This document shows positions 56,387-63,628 of a stretch of DNA of 64,000 nucleotides, one piece after another (the first letter of the stretch is position 1; each line of letters starts with the position of its first letter). This DNA is from Sphingomonas montana. GTDB lineage: Bacteria; Pseudomonadota; Alphaproteobacteria; Sphingomonadales; Sphingomonadaceae. Where the stretch lies: contig NZ_MOLY01000041.1 of assembly GCF_001956315.1 (NCBI RefSeq), positions 62,001 to 126,000 on the forward strand, given 5' to 3'. The notes beneath the pieces are model-generated. The model was not told the DNA's origin, made no database searches, and worked only from the letters and a program-made list of their open reading frames with translations. The position numbers and the translations under genes are program-made.

Positions 56387-58542
56387 CCCGGACTCCCCGG
56401 CAAGTAGGATCGCCGGGCCGACCGCTGCGCATCGGCGGACCCAAGCTGTGCGCCGATCTGTGCTGCCGCGACGCCGCTCTGCTGGGCCATCGCCTGCATG
56501 TCCGCGTACAGTTTCTCGGTCAGCACCGAGCCGCGCATGTCGACCGTCTGCATGATGGTGACCCCGCCGCCGCTACCGCCGCCGCCGATCTTGTGGTTCG
56601 GGATGATCGTACCGCGCGTGTTGGGGACGAACATCTCCGCGCCGCGCTCGCCGACCATGTAAACGCTCGACGGATCCACCGGCCCGCCGGCCGCGCGTGC
56701 GCCGCCGAAGATGCTGGAGCCGATCGATAGGAGCGACCCGACGAACCCACCGGACGCGCCGCCGGCCGCGCCCCCCAGGGCATTTCGCAAGCTGCCCAGC
56801 AACGGCTCGACAATCAGCATCTGCAGAACGAGACGCTGGAACTCGCCGATCAGGTCATCGAACGACAGGTCGTTCAAACCTAGTAGCGACCCGACTACAT
56901 CCTCGCCCAGCCGATCGATTTCGCGCGTGTAGTTGACGATCCGGTCTGCCTCTTCCGGGGTCAGGATGCTGCCGATATCGACATCCTCGATCCCGGTACG
57001 CAGGTTATCGAAGGATGCTTTCAGCGTGTCGACGTCTGTCGCGCCGTCCGACAAGATATCGAAGGTGCCGATCTGGATTTCGTTCGAGGCGAAGATGCCG
57101 CCGGCTTCTTCGCGAACCCGATCTGCTATTGGTCTGACGCGGGCAGCTGCCGGTTTACGGGTCGCCCCGCTCGCACGCTTCGCTGACGTTGAAGTAGCGG
57201 CACTGACCGGACGTGGTGCTGCTGCTGCTGTCGTTCGTGGCCCGTAGCCAGAGGTGATGTCGCCGGCCCGACGGAACCCGAACCGTTCGTCCAACGCTTC
57301 GTCACGCAATTCGCCTTCACGAACAGCTTTCGTGCGGTCGTAGCTTCGCAGAAATACTCCGCGGCTATCGGACGGCGCGGAAAGGCCCTTTTGGCTCTGC
57401 CCCGCGTAAATTGGTATTCCACCGATATTCAATCCGGATGGCTGACCACCAGCCAAAGGATTGATGGACATTCCCCGCCCGAAGTTGCGGATCTGGTCCA
57501 CTGCGCCGAGGACCGACGAAATCTCTCCGCGCAGCCCCTGAAACTTGGCGCGGATGAAGGAGATCGCTTCGTCGCCACCAATTTTCAGCGGATCGAACGC
57601 GTCGTACAGTCCGGCCAACACGGACCGCACCTCCACTCCAAAATCCGTAGCCCGGTCCCCAAGGGCGGCAAAATCGTTTGCGCCCTGCATCGCGAAGTTC
57701 GCGAGCATGGTCGAGAAATCGCCGCCTCGGTCGAACGCGCCGAACGTCAGAACGGCTGAGTTGTTGACCTGCGTCATTGCCTCTGAAAATGTGACGGGCA
57801 TTTCGCGAAACTCCGCATCAATGCCGGCCGTGAATTTTGTGTCCGTCAGGGCTCTGAACAGGACGTCCGCTGTCAGCTTGCCTTCCTCGGCCAAGGCGCG
57901 GAGCTGGCCCTGTGGCAATCCCATGCTGTCGGCGAGCAGTTTCAAGATGCGGGGGCTGGCCTCCGCGATCGAGTTGAACTCGTCGCCACGCAACGCGCCG
58001 GACGCCAGCGCCTGCCCGAACTGCAGCGTCGCCGACGACGCCTCCCCCGCATCGGCCCCGCCAATCTTGAGCGCCTTCGAAAACGTCTCCGTCGCACGGG
58101 CTGCCGTTTCCTGCGAACGGCCCGTCTGCTCTGACGCCCGGACGAACGACCCGTAAAGAGCGGTCGTTTCAGACAGCCCCGCGCGCGTCGCCTGTGCGAT
58201 GCGAGCAACATCCTCCTGCGCGACGCCGAACGACCCGAATTCGCGCGTAGCCAGCCGCAGTTGCGCCTGAAGCGACTTAAACTCGTCGGCGACGGCAATG
58301 AACTCGGTTGCCAGTTGGCCGATCCCAATTCCACTCACCGAAGCCAGCAAGCCCGATTTCAGCGTGCCGAGCGACCCTCCCAGTCCGGCGAAGCTGCTTT
58401 CGACCCGGTCTAGCCGGACGCTCGTCTCGCGCTCGAACCCAGCGATCGCACGATCTGCATCGCCAATGCTCCGGCGCAGCAATTCGGTCGACGCCGAGAT
58501 CTGCAGCTGGAGCTGCTTCACATCGATTGACGAAGAAGCCAT
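56383..58542 (-). CDS. Tape measure protein
   Basis: A 719-residue protein that sets tail length. The N-terminal coiled coil (MASSSIDVKQLQLQISASTELLRRSIGDADRAI) leads into a tape measure domain with FKSLQAQLRLATREFGSFGVAQEDVARIAQATRAGLSETTALYGSFVRASEQTG and the IAEASPRILKLLADSMGLPQGQLRALAEEGKL stretch. The C-terminal half is disordered or helical and ends with VYMVGERGAEMFVPNTRGTIIPNHKIGGGG, the conserved GERGAE-type tail end. The central segment has long Arg/Ala-rich disorder. Confidence 0.9.
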   Translation of the reverse strand: MASSSIDVKQLQLQISASTELLRRSIGDADRAIAGFERETSVRLDRVESSFAGLGGSLGTLKSGLLASVSGIGIGQLATEFIAVADEFKSLQAQLRLATREFGSFGVAQEDVARIAQATRAGLSETTALYGSFVRASEQTGRSQETAARATETFSKALKIGGADAGEASSATLQFGQALASGALRGDEFNSIAEASPRILKLLADSMGLPQGQLRALAEEGKLTADVLFRALTDTKFTAGIDAEFREMPVTFSEAMTQVNNSAVLTFGAFDRGGDFSTMLANFAMQGANDFAALGDRATDFGVEVRSVLAGLYDAFDPLKIGGDEAISFIRAKFQGLRGEISSVLGAVDQIRNFGRGMSINPLAGGQPSGLNIGGIPIYAGQSQKGLSAPSDSRGVFLRSYDRTKAVREGELRDEALDERFGFRRAGDITSGYGPRTTAAAAPRPVSAATSTSAKRASGATRKPAAARVRPIADRVREEAGGIFASNEIQIGTFDILSDGATDVDTLKASFDNLRTGIEDVDIGSILTPEEADRIVNYTREIDRLGEDVVGSLLGLNDLSFDDLIGEFQRLVLQMLIVEPLLGSLRNALGGAAGGASGGFVGSLLSIGSSIFGGARAAGGPVDPSSVYMVGERGAEMFVPNTRGTIIPNHKIGGGGSGGGVTIMQTVDMRGSVLTEKLYADMQAMAQQSGVAAAQIGAQLGSADAQRSARRSYLPGSPG

Positions 58543-58567
58543 GAGATTACCTTTGAACGAGGCGCTT

Positions 58568-58739
58568 ATGCGTTGGGTTATTTTGGTTGCCGCCGTCGCA
58601 TGCTCGGGGTGTCAGTTCATCCCCGACACGGCAGCGAAGCGAGTTGCAGACGAAACTAGATGAACTGACAAAGCAAACTCTCGCGATCCAACAGTATTGC
58701 CCCGGAAATAGCGTCCGCGGTCAAACCTCTCGATCCTGA
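58568..58739 (+). pseudogene. Tiny lipoprotein gene, probably frameshifted, on the strand opposite to the tail operon
   Basis: ATG at 58568 has a GAGG site and encodes MRWVILVAAVACSGCQFIPD, a lipoprotein signal with the lipobox ending at Cys15, but this frame ends after 31 residues at 58663. A different frame carries ELQTKLDELTKQTLAIQQYCP further to a stop at 58737-58739, where it overlaps the convergent chaperone gene. The two pieces together look like one original lipoprotein of about 55 residues broken by a one-base shift. It fills a 178-base gap in the otherwise overlapping tail operon. Confidence 0.45.
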
Positions 58740-58840
58740 CTTCGAGCGACTAGCAGTTCGCATGCCGCATAGAATTCATGGGGCGTTGCCCGCCAGAACG
58801 TATCCGGAGACCAACCCAAATCGACGATGGCAATTGCCAT
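58721..58840 (-). CDS. Tail assembly chaperone, short (Phage_TAC-like)
   Basis: A 39-residue protein: MAIAIVDLGWSPDTFWRATP then HEFYAACELLVARSQDREV. The LGW-x-P-D-x-FWRATP-x-E motif is that of the small tail assembly chaperone of gene-transfer-agent type phages (rcc01693-like). It overlaps the preceding gene's stop (TGATG) and is followed by the gap that contains the plus-strand lipoprotein gene. Confidence 0.75.
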   Translation of the reverse strand: MAIAIVDLGWSPDTFWRATPHEFYAACELLVARSQDREV

Positions 58841-59241
58841 CAGGCGGCGGTGGGGATCGCCGGAATATTCTTCCCCACCTTCTTGGCTTCCCCCTCGATC
58901 GTGTACCCGCCGCCCGCCGCACGCATCAGAACCAGCGCCAGCTGCAGGCTGATGCCGAAAGATCCGGCTTCGTAGATCAACTGGGCGATCCGTTCTGGCC
59001 GCACCCTGGCCATGTCGGCATCTTCGTTGGCCTTCGCATGCGCCCGGATCAGCTCGGCGGCGACGACGCCCATCGTCTCCAGGGTCAGAGCATTGCTGTT
59101 GGCGGCGTCCGCCAGTTGATATCGCGTCATGCCGGTAGCGCGCTCGAACGCGACGATCGCTTCGAAGCTCGGACGCAGCGGATACTCGGTATCGGCGAGC
59201 GTCAACACGGCCTCGCCGCGCACCTCATTCGCGCTCCCCAT
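58840..59241 (-). CDS. Tail tube chaperone (Phage_TAC_11 / gene transfer agent type)
   Basis: A 133-residue protein: MGSANEVRGEAVLTLADTEYPLRPSFEAIVAFERATGMTRYQLADAANSNALTLETMGVVAAEL. This beta-then-helix opening is the Phage_TAC_11 pattern. It works with the short chaperone to wrap the tape measure. Starts within a TGATG overlap with the tail tube gene. Confidence 0.75.
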   Translation of the reverse strand: MGSANEVRGEAVLTLADTEYPLRPSFEAIVAFERATGMTRYQLADAANSNALTLETMGVVAAELIRAHAKANEDADMARVRPERIAQLIYEAGSFGISLQLALVLMRAAGGGYTIEGEAKKVGKNIPAIPTAA

Positions 59242-59660
59242 CAGATTTCGTCCACGGTGGGGGCGGTCGCGGCGTTCAGCGTGGCGGACGTGCCGACGGC
59301 CGCGTTCTGGTTGCCGTCGGTGTTGCCGAACACCGTGTACATCTCGCATTCGAACACGACATTGTCCTCGGCGAACGGCTTCTCGCGGACCTGGTAGATC
59401 GTCGTATCGCCGCTGGCGTCCAGCGACTTCATCCGCGCGTATGCTGTGTCGGGCAGGTCGGGGATGAATGACTGCGCGAGCGACAGCGTCTTGGGGCCGG
59501 GGGCAGACGCGCCATACTGGCCAGTGTCCTTCGTTCCCAAATCGATCGGCGACGAACTGCGATTGATCGTCAGGTTGCCCTGACCCTGCGGCTGCGCGAA
59601 GGTTTCCGCGCCGGCGGCCTTCACGAACAGCCGCAGGTTGTTGCCGAGCTTCTTGGCCAT
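59241..59660 (-). CDS. Tail tube (major tail) protein
   Basis: A 139-residue beta-rich protein (MAKKLGNNLRLFVKAAGAETFAQPQGQGNLTINRSSSPIDLGTKDTGQYG ... NVVFECEMYTVFGNTDGNQ). Short size and position before the chaperones match the major tail protein of gene-transfer-agent-like siphoviruses. Likely the most abundant tail component. Confidence 0.8.
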   Translation of the reverse strand: MAKKLGNNLRLFVKAAGAETFAQPQGQGNLTINRSSSPIDLGTKDTGQYGASAPGPKTLSLAQSFIPDLPDTAYARMKSLDASGDTTIYQVREKPFAEDNVVFECEMYTVFGNTDGNQNAAVGTSATLNAATAPTVDEI

Positions 59661-59725
59661 GATCGTTCTCCATGCAGAAAAACCCCGGTGACGCGGGGCA
59701 GGGGGGGAATAGAAGTCGGGCCGGG

Positions 59726-60121
59726 TCAGCCCGGCTGGACGAGGATCTCGTAAGTCTGGCTGCCGCCGTAGGTGACGCCGTCGTCCGCCGCGCCGGTCGC
59801 CGAGCTGGTCCAGACCGGATCGCCGAAACTGGCGCCGTCCGCGGCGATCGACTGTCCGTCAAGCGCCTCGCGACCCGCGTGCATCATCGCCAGCAGGTCA
59901 CGGCGCTTCTTGCCCCGGTAGACATAGTTGATCTCCAGGACATGCTGCTCCAGCCCGCCATCCTTGCCGCCGAACGCCTCCGCCTCGATGTCGCCGACGA
60001 CGATGAACGGCGGCTGCGCGCCCTCGGGAACATGCTGATAGACCGCCGCCAGTTCGGGCGGGACCGCGGCAGACAGCGCGGCGAACGCCGCGTCCTGAGT
60101 GGAAACGAGCAGGTCAATCAT
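59726..60121 (-). CDS. DUF3168 family tail terminator-type protein
   Basis: A 131-residue protein with the DUF3168 pattern: LLVSTQDAAFAALSAAVPPELAAVYQHVPEGAQPPFIVVGDIEAEAF ... EINYVYRGKKRRDLLAMMHAGREAL. Known members are head-tail joining or tail terminator proteins. It overlaps the HK97 gp10-like gene by eight bases. Confidence 0.8.
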   Translation of the reverse strand: MIDLLVSTQDAAFAALSAAVPPELAAVYQHVPEGAQPPFIVVGDIEAEAFGGKDGGLEQHVLEINYVYRGKKRRDLLAMMHAGREALDGQSIAADGASFGDPVWTSSATGAADDGVTYGGSQTYEILVQPG

Positions 60122-60653
60122 CGAAGCTGGCTCCCGATGCCGCGGCGGTCAGGACATCGTCCCAGTAGGTATTCAGCGAAGTGGTCAGTCCGCCGCGCAA
60201 CGCCGCTCGTTTCTTGAAAACGAAGGGTCGGGCGCCCTGTGCACGGACGCGCAGCTGGTAGGTCGCCGCGATGTCCTCAGCCTTCTTCTTGCCGTTACGC
60301 AGACCCTTGCCGCCTGCCCTACGTCGCCGGACCGTGACGGTCTGGGCCTTTCGCCCGAACTCGATGAACCGGCCGTAGAACTGTTTGCCGACGAACTGGT
60401 CGCCCCTCAACTTAATCGCGCCGTTCGCGCGCTTGCCGATGAACCCGACTTTCAGCCGGAGGGACTTGCGGCTCAGGTTCTTCGACAGGCGCGACCGCAG
60501 AAAGCCCGTCTTGTAGGCCACGTCTTGGCGCATCGCCGCCAGAACCTTCGAACCGTAATCGTCCAGCACATCGGCCATGCCGTCGCGCGCGGCGTCGGGC
60601 AGGGCGCGCAGCAGCTTGCGGACGCCGGCCGCGCCCTTGACCCGCCCCGTCAC
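60114..60653 (-). CDS. HK97 gp10-like tail completion protein
   Basis: A 179-residue protein with the HK97-gp10 fold: KGAAGVRKLLRALPDAARDGMADVLDDYGSKVLAAMRQDVAYKTGFLRSRLSKNLS and FYGRFIEFGRKAQTVTV. It carries a basic insertion (RRRRAGGKGLRNGKKKAEDIAA) in its middle that is larger than usual. It links head and tail. Confidence 0.8.
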   Translation of the reverse strand: MTGRVKGAAGVRKLLRALPDAARDGMADVLDDYGSKVLAAMRQDVAYKTGFLRSRLSKNLSRKSLRLKVGFIGKRANGAIKLRGDQFVGKQFYGRFIEFGRKAQTVTVRRRRAGGKGLRNGKKKAEDIAATYQLRVRAQGARPFVFKKRAALRGGLTTSLNTYWDDVLTAAASGASFDD

Positions 60654-60997
60654 GTCATTGCCTGCGCGTTCGCGGTGTCTGCGAGGATCAGCAATGCGAC
60701 GCGCTTGCCGTCAGGATCGTCGGCCGACCGGACGTTCAGCGTCTTCCCGTCGTGCAGAATCTGATCGGACACCCGCACGTCGGCGCCGTACCGCACCACG
60801 ATCTTGTAACTGGACACGCCCTGCATCGCCTGAGCAATCAGGGCCTCGCGACTGGCTAGACTGGTGACCTCCGCGTAGAGCGTGGCAATCGGCTGCCACT
60901 CGTCGTCATAGCCGCCGCGGCCATCCGAGACTTCGACCGACCGGTTGACTGTGATCCGGTGCCGCATGCGGCTCGCGAGGTTCGGCCGATCCCCCAT
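60650..60997 (-). CDS. Head closure (head-tail adaptor) protein
   Basis: A 115-residue protein of the phage head-tail joining family: LASRMRHRITVNRSVEVSDGRGGYDDEWQPIATLYAEVTSLASREALIAQ. The LRHRITxNR and Y-x-x-EW-x-x-I-A-T-L-W/Y-A-E-V pattern is characteristic. It overlaps the gene after it by four bases. Confidence 0.85.
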   Translation of the reverse strand: MGDRPNLASRMRHRITVNRSVEVSDGRGGYDDEWQPIATLYAEVTSLASREALIAQAMQGVSSYKIVVRYGADVRVSDQILHDGKTLNVRSADDPDGKRVALLILADTANAQAMT

Positions 60998-61545
60998 CAG
61001 ACGACCACTCGCCGGTCCGACCGACAGATGGACTCGGCCGCCGCAATGACTTTGGCGGAATAATCACCGTCGCCGCGGTTCTCGAAATCGTCGGTGATCA
61101 GCAGGCGCATTGCTCGGATGAGCCGACCCGGCACTTCGTCCTCGGCATAGCCCGCCTGCATCGTCACCGTGACGATCGACGACGTCGCCGCGCCCGCCGC
61201 CGCGCGCCCGAACTGGCCCCACCCCGATGGCGCTACGAGCCCCAGCTGGGCAGGGCGCTGCATGGGCGACACGACATAGTTGGACTTGTCCAGCGTGACG
61301 TTGCCGTCGGCGGCGAGATAGTCGACCCGCGTCACCTCTACGTTCGGCCAGGCGTGCAGGTCGACCGTGCCGGACAGCGAACCGAACACCTCGGCCACCT
61401 CGCGGCGGACGAGCAGGTGGCCGGTGTAACGCTCGACCCATTCGCGCGCCGCGACGATCGCCTGCTCGATCAGCAGATCCTGCGCGGCATCCGGATCGAC
61501 GCGCAGCTGGGCGCGCGCCAGTTCCATCGAGACCGGCTCGGCCAT
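60997..61545 (-). CDS. Head-tail connector protein (gp6-like)
   Basis: A 182-residue protein: MELARAQLRVDPDAAQDLLIEQAIVAAREWVERYTGHLLVRREVAEVF, the phage connector/gp6 pattern of a helical N-terminus and VERYTG. It is the first head-tail gene seen; the portal and capsid genes are further right, out of the window. Starts at 61545, overlapping the stop of the next gene. Confidence 0.85.
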   Translation of the reverse strand: MAEPVSMELARAQLRVDPDAAQDLLIEQAIVAAREWVERYTGHLLVRREVAEVFGSLSGTVDLHAWPNVEVTRVDYLAADGNVTLDKSNYVVSPMQRPAQLGLVAPSGWGQFGRAAAGAATSSIVTVTMQAGYAEDEVPGRLIRAMRLLITDDFENRGDGDYSAKVIAAAESICRSDRRVVV

Positions 61546-62531
61546 CAGGCGACCGCGATCTCGTAGCGCAGCGTCAGCCGCGCCGTGGCACCCGAGGCCA
61601 GCGAGCCGAGCGCGAACGTCAGGTGCAGCAGGTCGTCCGCCTTGCGACCGGGCGCGACCGGCTGCGGCACGTCCCATGCGCTCGCCTTGTACGGGTCGAG
61701 CATCAGCGGCGGACCGAACGGCTGGATCGATGCACGTGCGCGCGGGTCGTCGCTGCTTAAGGTCAGCGTGACACCCGAGGCCGTGGCGCTGACCGCAGCC
61801 GGCGCAACGATCGCGTTCGTCGTCTTGAAAGCGTCCGGGTTCGCGTCATGGTCCGGATCGATCAAGCGCATGTAGCGCAAGTCGGTCAGCGTCTTGGTGG
61901 ACGCGTTCACGATCGCGACGTCGATGGTCAGGACGCCGCCCGCCAGCGTCATGGTCTGCAGGATGTGCAGGTCGGCAGTATCGCCGACCCACGTCACGCG
62001 GTCCGGCTCCGGCAAGATCTCGCCGGTCATCTGGGACGGGCCGAGCCGCTCCGCATTGACCACTCGGACGATCTTGGCGCCAACCTGATACGCGACCACG
62101 AACGCCTCGACCGGCGTGCCCTTCAGCATCGCATCCCCCGCGATGTCTTCGCCCTTGGCGCCGATCGCGACCATGCCGACGCGCAGGAACCCGCTGTCCC
62201 GGTCCGTGATGATGCCCGCGGGCGCCGACGCGCGCGTGCCGAGCGTGCCACTGGCGTTGAGACCGACAGCCAGGCGATCCGACTGCATGAAGGCCTCCGC
62301 GCCGATATAGTCGATCCGGGCCGTTGGGCTGGGGATAGGTGTGGGGATAGCTGTGGGAGAGGGCGGTGCATAACCCTTCCGCCAGTAGAGCCAAGAGCCG
62401 TTCGGCTGCTGGCCCTTGTCGATCCAGACGGCACCCTTCGGACCGAGGCCCGGGACTTTGCCGCTGGACGTGATCTGACCGGCGACCTTGCCGACCAGAT
62501 GCGTGGCGCTGGTGAACGTGTTCGAGGTCAT
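61545..62531 (-). CDS. Phage protein of unknown function
   Basis: A 328-residue protein. Residues 1-60 (MTSNTFTSATHLVGKVAGQI ... DKGQQPNGSWLYWRKGY) are followed by a proline-rich linker (APPSPTAIPTPIPSPTARID) and a beta-rich body: RLAVGLNASGTLGTRASAPAGIITDRDSGFLRVGMV ... VNAERLGPSQMTGEILPEPDRVTWVGD. A fibre or decoration-like virion protein is possible. It has no counterpart in the standard head-tail order. Confidence 0.5.
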   Translation of the reverse strand: MTSNTFTSATHLVGKVAGQITSSGKVPGLGPKGAVWIDKGQQPNGSWLYWRKGYAPPSPTAIPTPIPSPTARIDYIGAEAFMQSDRLAVGLNASGTLGTRASAPAGIITDRDSGFLRVGMVAIGAKGEDIAGDAMLKGTPVEAFVVAYQVGAKIVRVVNAERLGPSQMTGEILPEPDRVTWVGDTADLHILQTMTLAGGVLTIDVAIVNASTKTLTDLRYMRLIDPDHDANPDAFKTTNAIVAPAAVSATASGVTLTLSSDDPRARASIQPFGPPLMLDPYKASAWDVPQPVAPGRKADDLLHLTFALGSLASGATARLTLRYEIAVA

Positions 62532-62560
62532 AGCCGTAGAACATCCTTCTTGTGGTCTGA

Positions 62561-62602
62561 GTGTGTATCGGGTTGCGTCACTCGGAATAGGTGTGTATTG
62601 GG
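62561..62602. promoter_or_regulatory. Two direct repeats 30 bp apart, candidate ribbon-helix-helix operator
   Basis: GTGTGTATCGGG at 62561-62572 and GTGTGTATTGGG at 62591-62602 are 30 bp apart, exactly three helix turns. The second is also part of an inverted repeat, GGTGTG (62590-62595) and CACACC (62605-62610). They lie between the divergent genes at 62531 and 62628. The pattern fits autoregulation by the downstream ribbon-helix-helix protein. Confidence 0.5.
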
Positions 62603-62627
62603 AGCACACCGTTAGCGGAGATTTTGC

Positions 62628-63347
62628 ATGTTTGAAAATTCCTATCCGGCCTTGCTGTTGGGCGGACGAGATCACTGGTCTCTCGAGTTTCCCGATATTC
62701 CCGGATTGATGGACGGGGTGATCGAAGAATCGCAGCAGCTCCTCGTCGAGCGAGCCACAACAGAGCTGTCCAAACACCTGAACTATCTGCTTGCTGAGAA
62801 TATGCCCCTGCCTCCCCGGTCCGAACTGGACGATGTCAATCAAGATGATGGGGTTGGTCGGCTCTTGATCCGCGCGGACATCGTCGGAAGGTCGACGCGG
62901 GTGAATATTTCCTTGGATATGGGTCTTCTCGCCCAGATTGATCGGCACACCACGAACCGATCAAAATTTCTGGCAGAGGCAGCACGATATATGCTCGCCG
63001 AGCGCACTGCAGATCGTGTCCGAAATCTGATCGCAGTCCATGAGACCATTGATCGGTTTATCGCCGCGGCCATCGAATCAAGAGGTAACGTGTTTTCGGA
63101 GTATCGGAGACCATTCGAACGCGTGAAGCTAAGCCCGCCGCCTATGGTGTCGTTCAATTCTCAAGCAACCATCGACGAGATTTGGGACACGTATCTTCGT
63201 CTCAATAATCTGGATTGGCGCGACCTTGAAAACAGAACTCCGACGCCGGATCAGCAGATCGAGATCAATCGCTTGATCGAGAAGCTTCGCCAGTTGCAGT
63301 TGCAGTCTCTCGCGTGCTTCTACGTTGATACGAAGGAAATCCTTTAG
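62628..63347 (+). CDS. HicB/ribbon-helix-helix-like protein with unknown C-terminal domain
   Basis: A 239-residue protein on the opposite strand. Residues 1-60 resemble a HicB fold (YPALLLGGRDHWSLEFPDIPGLMDGVIEESQQLLVERATTELS). Residues 88-125 look like a ribbon-helix-helix DNA-binding unit (STRVNISLDMGLLAQIDRHTTNRSKFLAEAARYML). The last 110 residues (RDLENRTPTPDQQIEINRLIEKLRQ and before) have no match I know. No hicA gene is beside it. Its base composition is visibly lower in G+C than the neighbours. GGAG precedes the ATG. Confidence 0.65.
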   Translation: MFENSYPALLLGGRDHWSLEFPDIPGLMDGVIEESQQLLVERATTELSKHLNYLLAENMPLPPRSELDDVNQDDGVGRLLIRADIVGRSTRVNISLDMGLLAQIDRHTTNRSKFLAEAARYMLAERTADRVRNLIAVHETIDRFIAAAIESRGNVFSEYRRPFERVKLSPPPMVSFNSQATIDEIWDTYLRLNNLDWRDLENRTPTPDQQIEINRLIEKLRQLQLQSLACFYVDTKEIL

Positions 63348-63628
63348 GGCTGGTCGCCTGACAAAAGGATGGCAGAATGGTCGTCATCAACGTCGGCCAA
63401 GCTTACCGGAGCGGGAATTTTATACCCCCGCTCCAAGAACCAGGCCCGTGCTTCGACCACTTCCCGTCGAAGCTTCAAAAGCAGCGTCTCACGATCCGGT
63501 GCCCATGATCCAGTGAAGCCGCTGGGGTCGTGGAAATCTACTAGAACGCCCTCCCACCGCCACTCAGGACGATGCCCCGGTCCGCGGTCACGGATCGACG
63601 CCCGGTAATAGCGCGCGGTATCGGTCAT
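63344..63628 (-). CDS. Small phage protein of unknown function
   Basis: A 94-residue protein from the ATG at 63628, which overlaps the SGNH hydrolase stop (ATGA). TDTARYYRASIRDRGPGHRPEWRWEGVLVDFHDP ... RETLLLKLRREVVEARAWFLERG. A beta-then-helix layout; no family recognised. Its stop overlaps the convergent HicB-like gene by four bases. Confidence 0.55.
   Translation of the reverse strand: MTDTARYYRASIRDRGPGHRPEWRWEGVLVDFHDPSGFTGSWAPDRETLLLKLRREVVEARAWFLERGYKIPAPVSLADVDDDHSAILLSGDQP

Noticed and set aside
62532-62948. N-terminal extension of the 328-residue phage protein
   Set aside because: It lies antisense to the HicB-like gene and crosses the operator-like repeats.
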